From Rhizobiales bacterium 2SD (GTDB lineage Bacteria > Pseudomonadota > Alphaproteobacteria > Rhizobiales > Beijerinckiaceae): 64,000 nt of DNA. Positions 27,185 to 38,588 of the stretch are shown piece after piece (the stretch's first letter is position 1; every line of letters starts with the position of its first letter). A program made the translations under genes and the position numbers. The stretch lies in the NCBI GenBank assembly GCA_005502805.1, contig SCMY01000010.1, positions 124,001 through 188,000 on the forward strand. The letters run 5' to 3'. A model generated the notes under the pieces. It made no database searches and was not told the DNA's origin. It was given only the letters and a program-made list of their open reading frames with translations.

Positions 27185-27682
27185 TCAGCCGAGATCGCGC
27201 CGCATCACCAGCGCAGCGGCGCGGCTGCCGTCGGGCTTGGGGTAGTAGCCCTCGCGGCGTCCGACGGTCTCGAAGCCGAGCCGATGGTAGAGGCTGATTG
27301 CCGGTGCATTGCCCTCCTCAACCTCCAGGAAGAGGCGCGCCGTCCCGCGCGCTGCCAGCTGCGCCAGATGGGAAGAAAGCAGCGTCTGCCCGAGCCCGGA
27401 CCGGCGTTTTGAGCCGCTGACGACGATGCTGAGAATCTCCGCCTCATCGGCGGCGATGCGCGACATAACGAAGCCACAAGGTTCGCCGGCGCTGCCGATG
27501 AAGACACCCTCGGTCGCGACGGCCTGGTCGGCGAGCAGCGCGGCGCATTCGCCCGGCTCCCACGGCCGCGCGAAGCCGCCCTGGTGATGCAGGGCTGCGA
27601 CCTGGCGGGCATGGCGGACGTCGAGCGGGCCGGTGCGGCCCGTCTTCGGCCGGCGCCTGAACAGGGATCGGAACCAGTCCAT
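27185..27682 (-). CDS. rimI: Ribosomal-protein-alanine N-acetyltransferase (RimI-like GNAT)
   Basis: A 165-residue GNAT enzyme. The acetyl-CoA site is VSGSKRRSGLGQTLLSSHL (RxxGxG/A), followed by LFLEVEEGNAPAISLYHRLGFETVGRREGYY, which is the RimI signature. It acetylates the N-terminal alanine of ribosomal protein S18 in E. coli. It begins 6 bp after the tsaB stop, the usual tsaB-rimI pair. The N-terminus (FRSLFRRRPK) is basic. Confidence 0.9.
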   Translation of the reverse strand: MDWFRSLFRRRPKTGRTGPLDVRHARQVAALHHQGGFARPWEPGECAALLADQAVATEGVFIGSAGEPCGFVMSRIAADEAEILSIVVSGSKRRSGLGQTLLSSHLAQLAARGTARLFLEVEEGNAPAISLYHRLGFETVGRREGYYPKPDGSRAAALVMRRDLG

Positions 27683-27688
27683 CGCCTG

Positions 27689-28372
27689 TCAGCGCCGCGG
27701 CAGGCGGGCACGGTCCTGCGGCGTCGTTTCCGGCGGCTTGAGGTAGAGCGGACGGGGCGGGGCGCTTTCGGGATCGGCGATCATGCCGAGGCGCGCCACC
27801 CAGGTCACGTCCGGCGCCTTGGCGTCGTCGACCACCAGCGCGTCGAGCCCGATCGCCCAGGCCTCGTTGGCGACGGCGAGCGCAGCCGAGCCGACAAGCG
27901 AGACCGGGCCGGCGCCAATGGCGCGGGCGGCATCGCGATGATTGACCTGGCGCACCGAGACGAGCTGCTTGCCCTGTGCATTCAGCGCCTGGAACCAGAC
28001 CTGGCCGTGCTTGGCATCGACTGCGGCTGCGACGACGCGCCCGCCCTCGCGGCCGATGAAGGGGGCGGCGCTGGCGGCCAGCGTCGAGATCCCGACCGCA
28101 GGGATGCCGGCTGCGAGCGCGATCGCCCGGGCGGCGCTGATCCCGACCCGCAGGCCGGTATAGCTACCCGGGCCGATGGTCACGGCGACGCGGTCGAGCG
28201 AGGAGAAGCCGCCCTCGACCTTGGCCATGACGCGCTCGATCATCGGCATCAGCGCCTCGGCATGGCCGCGCTCCATCGCGGTCTGCTCGATCGCGAGGGG
28301 AGCGGCGTCGCCGGCGTCGAGCACGCAGGCCGAGCAGGCGCCGAGCGCGGTGTCTATCGCGAGGATGCGCAT
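27689..28372 (-). CDS. tsaB: tRNA threonylcarbamoyladenosine biosynthesis protein TsaB
   Basis: A 227-residue ASKHA-fold partner of TsaD in making t6A37. Opening MRILAIDTALGACSACV and the segment VAVTIGPGSYTGLRVGISAARAIALA are diagnostic. It lacks the metal-binding histidines of TsaD, as expected for TsaB. It is followed directly by rimI. Upstream, ~35 bp separate it from the NifU-type gene's stop. Confidence 0.94.
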   Translation of the reverse strand: MRILAIDTALGACSACVLDAGDAAPLAIEQTAMERGHAEALMPMIERVMAKVEGGFSSLDRVAVTIGPGSYTGLRVGISAARAIALAAGIPAVGISTLAASAAPFIGREGGRVVAAAVDAKHGQVWFQALNAQGKQLVSVRQVNHRDAARAIGAGPVSLVGSAALAVANEAWAIGLDALVVDDAKAPDVTWVARLGMIADPESAPPRPLYLKPPETTPQDRARLPRR

Positions 28373-28407
28373 CAGGGCTTAGGTCCGGTCTGCGATGCCG
28401 ACTGCGG

Positions 28408-28974
28408 TCAAACCGCCTCGACCTCGCGCACCTGCGGCAGGAAATGCCGCAGCAGGTTCTGAATGCCGTGCTTCAGCGTCGCGGTCGAGGACGGGCAACC
28501 CGAGCAGGAGCCCTTCATCGCCAGGTAGACCGTGCCGTCCCTGTAGCCGCGGAAAGTGATGTCGCCGCCATCGCCGGCGACGGCCGGGCGGATGCGGGTC
28601 TCCAGCAGTTCCTTGATCGTCTCGACCGTCGCGGCGTCCTCGTCGGCGAAGAATTCGTCCTCGCTCTCGGCGAGGTCATCCACCGGAGCGCCGGCGCTCA
28701 TCAGCGGCGCGCCCGACATGTAATGTTCCATGATTGCGCCGAGAATGGCGGGCTTGAGATGCGGCCATTCGCCCTCGGCCTTGGTCACGGTGATGAAATC
28801 CGAGCCGAAGAACACGGCGGATACGCCCTTGACGCCGAACAGGCGTGTCGCGAGTGGCGAACGCTCGGCCAGGGCCGGATCGCGCAATTCGATAGGGCCT
28901 TCCGGCGAGACGCTGCGGCCGGGCAGGAACTTCAAGGTGGCGGGGTTGGGCGTGGCTTCGGTCTGGATGAACAT
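28408..28974 (-). CDS. NifU-like Fe-S cluster carrier protein (NFU type)
   Basis: A 188-residue protein with an N-terminal Nfu_N domain (MFIQTEATPNPATLKFLPG) and a C-terminal NifU domain carrying the cluster ligands CSGCPSS. Such proteins deliver Fe-S clusters to apo-enzymes. The ATG at 28974 begins the conserved MFIQTE motif, so the upstream Arg-rich extension is rejected. A 19-bp palindrome with an Irr-box-like core lies 60-78 nt upstream, suggesting iron control. Same direction as the universal stress protein gene upstream. Confidence 0.93.
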   Translation of the reverse strand: MFIQTEATPNPATLKFLPGRSVSPEGPIELRDPALAERSPLATRLFGVKGVSAVFFGSDFITVTKAEGEWPHLKPAILGAIMEHYMSGAPLMSAGAPVDDLAESEDEFFADEDAATVETIKELLETRIRPAVAGDGGDITFRGYRDGTVYLAMKGSCSGCPSSTATLKHGIQNLLRHFLPQVREVEAV

Positions 28975-29033
28975 GTCGTTTCTCCGGCGCCGGCGGGTCA
29001 AGGCCGCCGTTCCTGTTCCCGATATAGGCCGGA

Positions 29034-29052
29034 CGCTGGAATCATTCCAGCG
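29034..29052. promoter_or_regulatory. Irr/ICE-like palindrome upstream of the NFU gene
   Basis: CGCTGGAATCATTCCAGCG is a perfect 8+3+8 inverted repeat. Its core GAATCATTC equals the core of the rhizobial iron-control element (TTAGAAnnnTTCTAA), while the outer bases are GC-shifted. It is upstream of an Fe-S carrier gene. It could equally be a transcript hairpin after the universal stress protein gene, though no U tract follows. Confidence 0.45.
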
Positions 29053-29121
29053 GTTGCGATGACCATGTCCAGGCGAAGTGGAAGCCCGGTTCGCCGTCAG
29101 GACATGCGGCGATGCGACCGT

Positions 29122-29616
29122 TCAGGCGAGCGCGTCGATTTCCTCGTCGGCGAGATGGCCGGGCACGATCGCGACCGGGATCGGGAAGCTGCCGGCGCCT
29201 TTGCCGGCGAGCGCGCTGACCAGCGGTCCGGGGCCGTCGCGGCCTGTACCGGCCGCGAGGACCAAAAGCGAGATGTCTTCGTCCGCCTCGATCAGCTTGA
29301 CCATCTCGTCGGCCTTGATGCCGGTGCGCACCACCTTTTCGGGCTCGAGTCCGGCGAGCGAACGCACGGCGGCTGCGGCCGCGTCGATCAGCTCCTCGGC
29401 TTCGGCCTCGGCATCGGCCTGCACCATGTCGCCGACGCCGAGCCAAGTTTCGTCAGCCGGCGGGGTCACCACGCCGAGCAGCACGATCGAGGCGCCCAAG
29501 CGGGCGCAGCGGCGTGCCGCGAAGCGCACCGCCTTGGCGCATTCCTCGCTGTCGTCGACGACGGCGAGGAATTTCGGGCGATGGCCCGTCTCATAGGACC
29601 GCCGTCTTTTCACCAT
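29122..29616 (-). CDS. Universal stress protein (UspA family)
   Basis: A 164-residue single-domain USP. The N-terminal strand FLAVVDDSEECAKAVRFAARRC and the C-terminal nucleotide-loop-like VLAAGTGRDGPGPLVSALAGKG are visible. The latter departs from the strict G-2x-G-9x-G(S/T) ATP motif, so ATP binding is uncertain. It is next to the NFU gene in many rhizobial genomes. Its role is general stress adaptation; no specific partner is evident. Confidence 0.88.
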   Translation of the reverse strand: MVKRRRSYETGHRPKFLAVVDDSEECAKAVRFAARRCARLGASIVLLGVVTPPADETWLGVGDMVQADAEAEAEELIDAAAAAVRSLAGLEPEKVVRTGIKADEMVKLIEADEDISLLVLAAGTGRDGPGPLVSALAGKGAGSFPIPVAIVPGHLADEEIDALA

Positions 29617-29704
29617 TTGCTATCGCCTGCCGCCGGTTTCAGGACACGTCATGGTGACAGGCGTCGCAAGGTCAGCGCAAGCCTCCCTTGCAGCGCCTGC
29701 CGGA

Positions 29705-30766
29705 TCAGTGCCGGCGCACGAAGCCGGTGATGTCCTTCGTGTCCCGCATGATCGGCGCGGCGATCGCGGCGGCTCGGTCGGCGCCATCGCTGAGGATGGC
29801 GTCGATATGGCTGGGATCGGCTAGCAGGCGGCGCATCTCGCCGGCGATCGGCGCGAGCTTGCCGACGGCGAGCTCGACCAGCGCCGCCTTGAAGCCGGAG
29901 AACTGGCTGCCGCCGAACTGGCCGAGCACCTGCGCCTTGGTCTCGCCGGAGAGCCCGGCATAGATACCGACGAGGTTCTCGGCCTCCGGCCGGCCCTCCA
30001 GCCCCTTCTCCTCGGAGGGCAGCGCCTCCGGGTCGGTCTTCGCCTTGCGGATCTTCTGGGCGATCATCTCGGCATCATCCGTCAGGTTGATGCGCGAATA
30101 ATCTGATGGGTCCGACTTCGACATCTTCTTGGTGCCGTCGCGCAGGCTCATCACCCGCGGCGCCGGGCCCTGGATCATCGGCTCAGGCAGCGGGAAATAG
30201 CCGAGATCGCCGGTGCCGAGATTAAGCTCGGCAATGCGCTCGGCGAAGTCGTTGTTGAACTTCTGGGCGATGTCGCGGGTCAATTCGAGATGCTGCTTCT
30301 GGTCCTCGCCGACCGGGACGTGGGTCGCCTTGTAGAGCAGGATGTCGGCCGCCATCAGCACGGGATAGTCGTAGAGCCCGACCGAGGCGTTCTCGCGGTC
30401 CTTGCCGGCCTTCTCCTTGAACTGGGTCATGCGGTTGAGCCAGCCGAGGCGGGCGATCGTGTTGAACACCCAGGCGAGCTCGGCATGGCCGGAGACCTGG
30501 CTCTGGTTGAAGATGATGCTCTTCTTCGGATCGACGCCGGCGGCGATATAGGCGGCCGCGACCTCGCGCGTGGCGCGGGTCAGCTCGGCCGGGCCGCCCC
30601 AGACGTCGAGCCCCTGCGTGATCGCGTGCATGTCGACGACGCAATAGATGCAGTCATGGGTCTTCTGCATCGCGACCCAGTTCACCAGCGCGCCGAGATA
30701 ATTGCCGAGATGGAGCGTCGAGGTCGGCTGCATGCCGGAGAAGACGCGGGGAGTGAAAGCGGCCAT
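29705..30766 (-). CDS. trpS: Tryptophanyl-tRNA synthetase
   Basis: A 353-residue class I aminoacyl-tRNA synthetase. The HIGH-type motif is [11 protein letters not shown] and KMSKS is in [14 protein letters not shown]. The ATG at 30766 opens the conserved [20 protein letters not shown] sequence; the long in-frame upstream extension overlaps murJ in another frame and is not real. It follows murJ by ~50 bp, a common alphaproteobacterial pairing. Confidence 0.96.
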   Translation of the reverse strand: MAAFTPRVFSGMQPTSTLHLGNYLGALVNWVAMQKTHDCIYCVVDMHAITQGLDVWGGPAELTRATREVAAAYIAAGVDPKKSIIFNQSQVSGHAELAWVFNTIARLGWLNRMTQFKEKAGKDRENASVGLYDYPVLMAADILLYKATHVPVGEDQKQHLELTRDIAQKFNNDFAERIAELNLGTGDLGYFPLPEPMIQGPAPRVMSLRDGTKKMSKSDPSDYSRINLTDDAEMIAQKIRKAKTDPEALPSEEKGLEGRPEAENLVGIYAGLSGETKAQVLGQFGGSQFSGFKAALVELAVGKLAPIAGEMRRLLADPSHIDAILSDGADRAAAIAAPIMRDTKDITGFVRRH

Positions 30767-30819
30767 GGGGCGCTCCGTCGTCAGGGCGGAAAAATCCTGA
30801 GAGTCGGGGGTCGATCCGC

Positions 30820-32420
30820 TCAGGAACGCGGCGTTCTGACGGAAGCGCCGCGAAGGCGCAAGAGGCGCGGCGGCAGAACCGCATCGAAGGCGCCGAGCAG
30901 GAAGCCCGCAATGGCATAGGTCAGGGCGCCGGCACCGCACAGCAAGGTCAGCGCGCCGGCGCGCCACAGCGCCGGCTGGCCCGGGTTCAGCGCGGAGAGG
31001 AGCGGCCTGATCGCTGCCTCGAGTACCGCCATCATGAGCACGGCGGCCATGATGATGGCGAGGATCGTCCGGCCATCGGCCCAGCGCGGCCGCCACAGTC
31101 CGGACTGCAACAGGCTGAGGCCGAGCAGCCCCGCCTGGACGATGAAGGCGAGACTCGCCGCCAGCGCCCCGATCATGGCCGCATCGCGCCAGCCGAGTAG
31201 GACGTAGCCCGCCAGCGCCGCGACGGCGACCGCGACGAAACCGGCGATCAGCGGAACACGCGGCTGCCGGCGCACGAAATAGACCTGCCCGAAGGCCTTG
31301 GCGGCAAGGGCGAAGGGCAGGCCCAGGGCGAAGGCGGCGAGCGCTGCGGCGGTGCGCTCCCGATCGGCCGAATCGAACTGCCCGTTCTCGAACAGCACCG
31401 AGACGATCGGTTCGGCCAGCACGAACAACGCCGTCGCGGCCGGGATCGCCAGTGCCAGCCCGAGCGCCAGCGCCCGGCCGAGCACGGCGTCGTGATCCGC
31501 CTGAGAGCGCTCGCCGGCCATGGCCGAGAGCACGACCGTGCCCATGGCGACGCCGAAGAAGGAGAGCGGCAGCTGAAAGACGCGGTCGGCATAGTACAAT
31601 GCCGACACGGCTCCCGCCCGAGTCGAGGCGATCTGGGTCGAGATCAGCAGGACGAGCTGCGCCGCCGAGGCGGCGAGCAAGGTTGCCCCGCCCGTCTTGA
31701 TCAGCCGCGTCATGTCCGGCGACCAGCGCAGGCTGGGGCGGGGAAGGCCGATGCCGCGCAGGCGCCACAGGATCATCGCGAGGTGAGCGAGGCCGGTGAG
31801 GCTGAGGCAGGCGGCGAGCAAGGTGGCGCTGGCATGGCTGTCGCCGCCACGAAACAATTCGACCAGCAAAGCCGCTAGCAAGATCGCGTTCATCAGGGCC
31901 GGCGCCAGCGCCGCCACGGTGAAGCGCCCCTCGGCATTGAGCAGCGCCGCGAGCAGGGCCGCGAGCGTGGTCAGCAGCACGAAGGGCAGCATCAGCCTGA
32001 TGTAGAAGGCGGCGAGCGCCAGCGTCTGCGGTTCGCCGGCGAAGCCACCGGCCAGCCCGAGCACGACCCAGGGCGCGAAGATCTCCGCCAGAACGACGAA
32101 GCCGATCAGCAGCAGGCCGAGCTGGCTTGCGGCTGCCCCCGCGAAGCGTTTGGCGTCGGCCTCGCCGCGCTCGGTCTTGATCGCGAGATAGAGCGGCACG
32201 AAGGGCGCATTCAACCCGCCTTCACCGAGCACGCGCCGGACGAGATTCGGTAGCCTCAGCGCCGCCAGGAAGGCGTCCGCCACGGGACCGGCACCGAGCA
32301 GGCGCGCGATCAGCACGTCGCGGGCGAAGCCGAGCAGGCGCGACAGGATCGTCGCCGCGCCGACGATCAGGGAATCGCGGGCGAGGCGGGAGGAAGGGGG
32401 CTCTGCCCCGCTCGGAGGGT

Positions 32421-32424
<4 letters not shown>
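30820..32424 (-). CDS. murJ: Lipid II flippase MurJ
   Basis: A 534-residue inner-membrane protein with about 14 hydrophobic helices of the MVF/MOP superfamily; it flips lipid II for peptidoglycan synthesis. Typical segments are [52 protein letters not shown] and the later [27 protein letters not shown]-like stretch. The start is GTG at 32424, overlapping the hslU stop as GTGA. An unusually tight link to hslU suggests one operon hslV-GNAT-hslU-murJ-trpS. Confidence 0.95.
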
Positions 32425-33727
<1,303 letters not shown>

Positions 33728-33728
<1 letters not shown>

Positions 33729-34228
33729 CAAACAGGTTCCTGGAACATGATCAGCGCGGGGCCGTCGCCGGTCTCGCGAACTTCCAACGCCGTGAAGCCG
33801 GCCTTCTCATAGGCGCGGATCGCGGCGAGATTCTCCGGATCGGGATCGATCACCACCCGCGGAGCGCCCTGCGCCAGCAAATGCCGGGCGAAGGCGCCGA
33901 TGAAGCGCGTGCCATGGCCCTGGCCCAGCATGTCGGCCTCGCCGATGAACTGGTCGATGCCGCGCGTGCCGGCCGGCTGGTCCTGCAGCGGATAGTCCGG
34001 CCAGAGCGATGGATCCCAGCTCTGCTGATGGGCGAAGGGCCGCCCGTCATGGCTGACGATCAGCGCCTCCATGCTGGGATCGCCGAAAATACGCGCGATC
34101 TCGGCGAGCTCCTCGTCGGGATCGCCCCACCAGCGCCGGACATGGTCCTGTTCGAGCCAGCGCGCCAGCATCGGGAAATCGTCGGGCGTGGCGGGCGCGA
34201 AGGCGTAGCCGTCGGCGACGAAATTCAT
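33728..34228 (-). CDS. GNAT acetyltransferase (AAC(6')-like fold) within hslVU
   Basis: A 166-residue N-acetyltransferase. The acetyl-CoA site is [22 protein letters not shown] and the family end motif is [23 protein letters not shown], resembling AAC(6')/siderophore-type acetyltransferases. It overlaps both hslV (ATGA) and hslU (one base), so it is fully embedded in the protease operon. This position is recurrent in Rhizobiales, yet the substrate is unknown. Resistance activity should not be assumed from the fold. Confidence 0.87.
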
Positions 34229-34794
34229 GCGGTCTCCAGGCTTTCGATGACGAGCGAGTGATTGGTGTAGACGCAGATGTCGCCGGCGATCTTCATCGCC
34301 TTGCGCACGATCGTTTCGGCATCGGCCTCGCCGTCGACGAGTGCGCGGGCCGCGGCGAGCGCATAGTTGCCGCCGGAGCCGATCGCCATCACCGAGCCAT
34401 GCTCGGAGGGTTCCGGTTCGAGCACGTCGCCGGTGCCGGAGATCAGCAGCGAGACCTCCTTGTCGGCGACGAGCAGCATCGCTTCGAGCCGGCGCAGATA
34501 GCGATCGGTGCGCCAGTCCTTGGCGAGCTCGACGCAGGCGCGCAGCAATTGCGTCGGGAACTGCTCCAGCTTGGCTTCCAGCCGCTCGAACAGGGTGAAG
34601 GCGTCGGCGGTCGCGCCGGCGAAGCCCGCGATCACCGCACCCTTGGCGAGGCGGCGGACCTTCTTGGCATTGCCCTTCATGATCGTCGGGCCGAGCGAGA
34701 CCTGGCCGTCGCCGCCGATCACCACACGGCCACCCTTGCGCACCATCAGGATGGTGGTCGCGTGCATCACGGGGGCGTTGCTAGTCTCTGACAT
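34225..34794 (-). CDS. hslV: ATP-dependent protease peptidase subunit HslV
   Basis: A 189-residue proteasome-type peptidase. The catalytic N-terminal Thr is in [12 protein letters not shown], so about ten leading residues are removed on maturation. GDGQVSLG, the [22 protein letters not shown] segment and the terminal VYTNH are diagnostic. First gene of the hslV-GNAT-hslU operon. It is divergent from the gene at 34837 with only ~42 bp between starts, so promoters must overlap. Confidence 0.97.
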   Translation of the reverse strand: MSETSNAPVMHATTILMVRKGGRVVIGGDGQVSLGPTIMKGNAKKVRRLAKGAVIAGFAGATADAFTLFERLEAKLEQFPTQLLRACVELAKDWRTDRYLRRLEAMLLVADKEVSLLISGTGDVLEPEPSEHGSVMAIGSGGNYALAAARALVDGEADAETIVRKAMKIAGDICVYTNHSLVIESLETA

Positions 34795-34836
34795 TGCGAT
34801 TCGGTCTCGGATAAACGGTCAACGGGAACCGCCAAG

Positions 34837-35283
34837 ATGTTCAGGCTGAAGCCCGGTATCAAGAGCGACCCGGTGAAACGCTGGAATCTGTCCGAGCGGG
34901 TCTTCTTCGCCTGCGGTGCCTGCCACATCCTCGCCTATGCCTTTCTGGAGGCCTATCCCGAGCATGGTTTCCGCGCCGTCTGGATCAGGCCGGCCGAGGG
35001 CTTCACCGGCAACCACGTCTTCGTCACCGATGGCGAGACCGCGTTCGATTTTCACGGCTATCGCTGCGAGAAGGCGCTGATCGCCCATCATTGGGCCAAG
35101 GGCCGGCTTTGGTGGCCGGGCTGGGACGGGACGCTGGTGCCCTTGCCGCAGGACGTGCTGATCAGCGAAGCGAAATCGAAGACCTATGACGGCCTCTGGC
35201 TGCGCGAGCCCGGCCAGTTCCTGCATGATGCCTTGCCGCGGGCGCGGGCCTTCCTGCGCCGCTTTGGTCCGCCGCCGGGATAG
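34837..35283 (+). CDS. Conserved hypothetical protein upstream of hisB
   Basis: A 148-residue protein I do not recognise as a named family. It is rich in aromatics ([29 protein letters not shown]), with two nearby cysteines ([14 protein letters not shown]) and several His residues ([17 protein letters not shown]). No signal peptide or TM helix. The compact globular look and the Cys/His content permit an enzyme or metal site. It starts divergently from hslV and is 58 bp ahead of hisB, possibly the first gene of the his transcript. Confidence 0.8.
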   Translation: MFRLKPGIKSDPVKRWNLSERVFFACGACHILAYAFLEAYPEHGFRAVWIRPAEGFTGNHVFVTDGETAFDFHGYRCEKALIAHHWAKGRLWWPGWDGTLVPLPQDVLISEAKSKTYDGLWLREPGQFLHDALPRARAFLRRFGPPPG

Positions 35284-35341
35284 CGATCCGCTCCGGCGCC
35301 TGCTAAAGCGGGCTCGGTTTTCAGGCGTTACAGAGGTGAGC

Positions 35342-35929
35342 ATGCGTTCGGGCGAAGTGAAGCGCCGCACCAACGAGACCGATATCGCGGTCAAGCTCGT
35401 GCTCGACGGCACGGGCAAGGCCGAGATTGCGACCGGCGTCGGCTTCTTCGACCATATGCTCGACCTCTTCGCCCGCCATTCGCTGATCGACACCACTGTC
35501 AAGGTGAAGGGTGACACCCATATCGACGACCATCACTCGGTCGAGGATGCCGGCATCGCGCTCGGCGAGGCCTTGAAGCAGGCGCTCGGCGACAAGAAGG
35601 GCATCCGCCGCTATGCCGATGTCCATCTGCCAATGGACGAGACGCTGACCCGCGTCGCGGTCGACGTCTCCGGCCGGCCCTTCCTGGTCTTCCGGACTGA
35701 GTTTAGGGCGGAGAAGATCGGCACCTTCGATACCGAACTGGTGCGCGAGTTCTTCCAGGCCTTCGCCATCAATGCCGGGCTGACCCTGCATGTCGAGACG
35801 CTCTATGGCGACAATGCCCACCATATCGCCGAGAGCTGCTTCAAGGGGCTGGCGCGGGCGCTGCGCCAGGCGCTCGAGGTCGATCCGCGCGAGGGCGGCC
35901 GCGTGCCCTCGACCAAGGGCGCGCTGTAA
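35342..35929 (+). CDS. hisB: Imidazoleglycerol-phosphate dehydratase
   Basis: A 195-residue enzyme for the sixth step of histidine synthesis. The Mn-binding repeats are [37 protein letters not shown] and the later [25 protein letters not shown]. It is monofunctional (no phosphatase domain), as in alphaproteobacteria. The ATG at 35342 has GAGGTGA just upstream. It is followed by the DUF2628 gene and hisH-hisA. Confidence 0.97.
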   Translation: MRSGEVKRRTNETDIAVKLVLDGTGKAEIATGVGFFDHMLDLFARHSLIDTTVKVKGDTHIDDHHSVEDAGIALGEALKQALGDKKGIRRYADVHLPMDETLTRVAVDVSGRPFLVFRTEFRAEKIGTFDTELVREFFQAFAINAGLTLHVETLYGDNAHHIAESCFKGLARALRQALEVDPREGGRVPSTKGAL

Positions 35930-35941
35930 GGGACCGTTGCG

Positions 35942-36427
35942 ATGGCGTTCTTTCAGGCTCTGATCCCGCCGCCGGGCGCCGGTGGTCTGCGCGAGGAGGT
36001 CGAGCAGGCCAGGCTCCTGCCCGAGAGCTTCACCTTTTCGGCGCTGGTCTTCGGCGGTGTCTGGCTGCTGTTCAAGCGGCTCTGGCTCGCTTTCATCCTC
36101 TATGCGCTGGTCTGGGGCGGGCTGGTTTATCTGCAGCGTCAGGTCGGCTTCTCCTTTCTCGCGGTGATGCTGTCGCATACCGCCCTTGCGGTCTTTCTCG
36201 GCTTCGAGGGCCAGAACCTGATCGCCCGCAAGCTGTTGCGGCAGGGCTGGCGGCTGGTCGACGTGATCGAGGCGCCGGATCTCTCCAGCGCCGAGCGTCG
36301 CTTCTTCGAGCGGGCTCTGCCGGCCGGCGCGTCGCCGCGCGTCGTCGAGGCGGCTCCCGCTTCCGCGCGCTTCGCGCCGAGCTCAGCGCCGGTGATCGGC
36401 CTCTTCCCCGAGGCGAACGGACGATGA
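35942..36427 (+). CDS. DUF2628 membrane protein in the his cluster
   Basis: A 161-residue membrane protein. Two to three hydrophobic helices lie at ~30-105 ([60 protein letters not shown]). The C-terminal ~50 residues are soluble and Ala/Pro-rich. DUF2628 proteins occur between hisB and hisH in many Rhizobiales with no known biochemical link to histidine. It starts 12 bp after hisB and overlaps hisH by 4 bp (ATGA). Confidence 0.88.
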   Translation: MAFFQALIPPPGAGGLREEVEQARLLPESFTFSALVFGGVWLLFKRLWLAFILYALVWGGLVYLQRQVGFSFLAVMLSHTALAVFLGFEGQNLIARKLLRQGWRLVDVIEAPDLSSAERRFFERALPAGASPRVVEAAPASARFAPSSAPVIGLFPEANGR

Positions 36428-37080
36428 GCCAGACCGTCACCATCGTCGATTACGGCTCGGGCAACCTGCACTCGGCCGCAAAAGCCTTCGAGCGCGCCGC
36501 CAATGAGGCGGGCATCGCCGCGACCATCCGTGTCACCAGCGATCCCGCCGAGGTCCGCGCCGCCGACCGCATCGTGCTGCCCGGCGTCGGCGCCTTCGCC
36601 GATTGCCGCCGTGGGCTCGACGCCGTCTCCGGCATGGTCGAAGCGCTGGAGGAGACCGTCCGGGGCAAAGGCCGGCCTTTCCTCGGCATTTGCGTCGGCA
36701 TGCAATTGATGGCGAGCCGCGGCCTCGAATACGTCACCACCGAAGGCCTCGGCTGGATCGCCGGCGATGTCGCACTGATCCGCCCGAGCGACGACGCCCT
36801 GAAGATCCCGCATATGGGCTGGAACACGCTGCATCCGCAGGACGAGCATCCGCTGCTCGCCGGCATCGAGACCGGCCCCGCCGGTTGGCACGCGTATTTC
36901 GTCCACTCCTATGCACTCACGGCCGCGAAGCCGCAGGAAGTGCTGGCGCTGACCGACTATGGCGGCCCCGTCACCGCAATCGTCGCGCGCGACAACATCG
37001 CCGGCACCCAGTTCCACCCCGAGAAGAGCCAGAAGCTCGGTCTCAAGCTGATCGGCAATTTCCTGAGGTGGGCGCCGTGA
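36424..37080 (+). CDS. hisH: Imidazole glycerol phosphate synthase, glutamine amidotransferase subunit
   Basis: A 218-residue class I amidotransferase that supplies ammonia to HisF. The catalytic Cys is in [11 protein letters not shown] and the His-Glu pair in [29 protein letters not shown] opens the protein as expected. It overlaps both neighbours (ATGA with DUF2628, GTGA with hisA). Its partner hisF is separated here by hisA and an inverted pheC gene. Confidence 0.97.
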   Translation: MSQTVTIVDYGSGNLHSAAKAFERAANEAGIAATIRVTSDPAEVRAADRIVLPGVGAFADCRRGLDAVSGMVEALEETVRGKGRPFLGICVGMQLMASRGLEYVTTEGLGWIAGDVALIRPSDDALKIPHMGWNTLHPQDEHPLLAGIETGPAGWHAYFVHSYALTAAKPQEVLALTDYGGPVTAIVARDNIAGTQFHPEKSQKLGLKLIGNFLRWAP

Positions 37081-37805
37081 TCCTCTTCCCCGCCATCGAT
37101 CTCAAGGAAGGCCGCTGCGTCCGCCTGAAGCAGGGCGACATGGAGCAGGCGACGATCTTCAACGACGATCCCGCCGCCCAGGCCGCGACCTTCGAGGCGC
37201 AGGGCTTTGAGTGGCTGCACGTCGTCGATCTCGACGGCGCTTTCGCCGGCAAGCCGATGAACGCGGCGGCGGTCGAGGCGATCCTGCAGGGCGTCCGCTT
37301 CCCGGTGCAGCTCGGCGGCGGCATCCGCGACATGAAGACGGTCGAGGGCTGGCTTTCGAAGGGCATCGCCCGCGTCATCATCGGCACGGCTGCAGTGCGC
37401 GATCCCGGCTTCGTACGTGAGGCCGCGAAGGCGTTCCCGGGCAAGGTCGCGGTCGGCATCGACGCGCGTGACGGCTTCGTCGCTGTCGAGGGCTGGGCCG
37501 AGACCTCGGCCTTGGCCGCCGATGATCTCGGCCGGCGCTTCGAGGATGCCGGTGTCGCCGCGATCGTCTACACCGACATCGCCCGCGACGGCATGCTCCA
37601 GGGCATCAACTGGGACGGCACGATCGCGCTGGCCCATGCGCTGACGATCCCGGTGATCGCCTCGGGCGGCCTTGCCTCCATGGCCGATATCGAGCGCCTC
37701 TGCGCGCCCGACGCCGCGATCCTCGAAGGCGCGATCACCGGCCGTGCCCTCTATGACGGCCGGATCGACCCGGCCGCGGCGCTGGCTCGGATTGCCGCCG
37801 CCTGA
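37077..37805 (+). CDS. hisA: ProFAR isomerase (HisA)
   Basis: A 242-residue (beta/alpha)8 barrel for the fourth step of histidine synthesis. [18 protein letters not shown] carries the first catalytic Asp, and [10 protein letters not shown] the second; phosphate-binding loops are QLGGGIRD and ASGGLAS. The start is GTG at 37077 overlapping the hisH stop. The gene ends 4 bp before the convergent pheC stop. Confidence 0.96.
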   Translation: MILFPAIDLKEGRCVRLKQGDMEQATIFNDDPAAQAATFEAQGFEWLHVVDLDGAFAGKPMNAAAVEAILQGVRFPVQLGGGIRDMKTVEGWLSKGIARVIIGTAAVRDPGFVREAAKAFPGKVAVGIDARDGFVAVEGWAETSALAADDLGRRFEDAGVAAIVYTDIARDGMLQGINWDGTIALAHALTIPVIASGGLASMADIERLCAPDAAILEGAITGRALYDGRIDPAAALARIAAA

Positions 37806-37808
37806 GCC

Positions 37809-38588
37809 TCAGCGCAGATACTGCTCGTAATAGCGCTGATACTCGCCGGTCGCCTTGGCGATGTGCAGCCACTGGTCGACGAAGGCCTTGAAGATCACGT
37901 CGCCGCGCGGCAGCAGGTAGCCGATCTCGATGAAGGTCAGCGGCCTGTCGGGGTTGATCGCGCACAGGCCCGGCTTCAGCTTCTGCTGCACCGTCGCCTC
38001 GATCGCCTCGGTGACGAAGACGTCGGCGCGTCCGGCCAGGATCTCGTCGAAGATGCCGACATTGTCCGGGTGCAGCGTCACCTTGGCCTGCTTGAAGTTG
38101 GTCTTGGCGAAGCGCTCATTGGTGCCACCGGGATTGGCGATCGCGGTGACGCTAGGCTTGTCGATGTCGGCGACGCTCTGGAACTTGTCCTTATCGGCGC
38201 AGCGCGCCAGCGGGACCTTGCCGGTCCGCAGCGCCGGCTCCGAATAGAACACGCGCTTCTGCCGCTCCAGCGTCACGCCGATGCCGCCCATGGCGATGTC
38301 GCATTTGCCGCCGGTGAAATCGGGCATGAGCTCGGCCCATTTCGTCCGCACGAATTTCGGCTCGACGCCGATCGCCTTGGCGAGCGACTTCGCCATCTCG
38401 ATGTCGATGCCCTCGAAGCCGTCGCCGACGGCATTGGTGAACGGCTTGTAGTCGCCGGTGGTGCAGATCCGCAGCGTTCCGGCGCTCTGGATCGCATCGA
38501 GCGCGCTGGCCGGCGCCTGCGCCTGGGCGGCGCCGATCGAGATGAAGCCTGCGCAGGCGAGCACGCCGCGGATGATCGTCGACAGCAT
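37809..38588 (-). CDS. pheC: Periplasmic cyclohexadienyl dehydratase (PheC-like, SBP fold)
   Basis: A 259-residue protein with a signal peptide (~1-23, cleaved after GAAQAQA) and a type II periplasmic binding fold. The stretch GTLRICTTGDYKPF, then FEGIDIEMAKSLA, CDIAMGGIGVTLERQ and especially VTAIANPGGTNERFAKTNF and FVDQWLHIAKATG closely parallel Pseudomonas PheC, which converts prephenate/arogenate to phenylpyruvate/phenylalanine in the periplasm. An amino-acid ABC binding protein is the alternative, but no permease or ATPase is adjacent. It lies antisense between hisA and hisF. Confidence 0.78.
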   Translation of the reverse strand: MLSTIIRGVLACAGFISIGAAQAQAPASALDAIQSAGTLRICTTGDYKPFTNAVGDGFEGIDIEMAKSLAKAIGVEPKFVRTKWAELMPDFTGGKCDIAMGGIGVTLERQKRVFYSEPALRTGKVPLARCADKDKFQSVADIDKPSVTAIANPGGTNERFAKTNFKQAKVTLHPDNVGIFDEILAGRADVFVTEAIEATVQQKLKPGLCAINPDRPLTFIEIGYLLPRGDVIFKAFVDQWLHIAKATGEYQRYYEQYLR

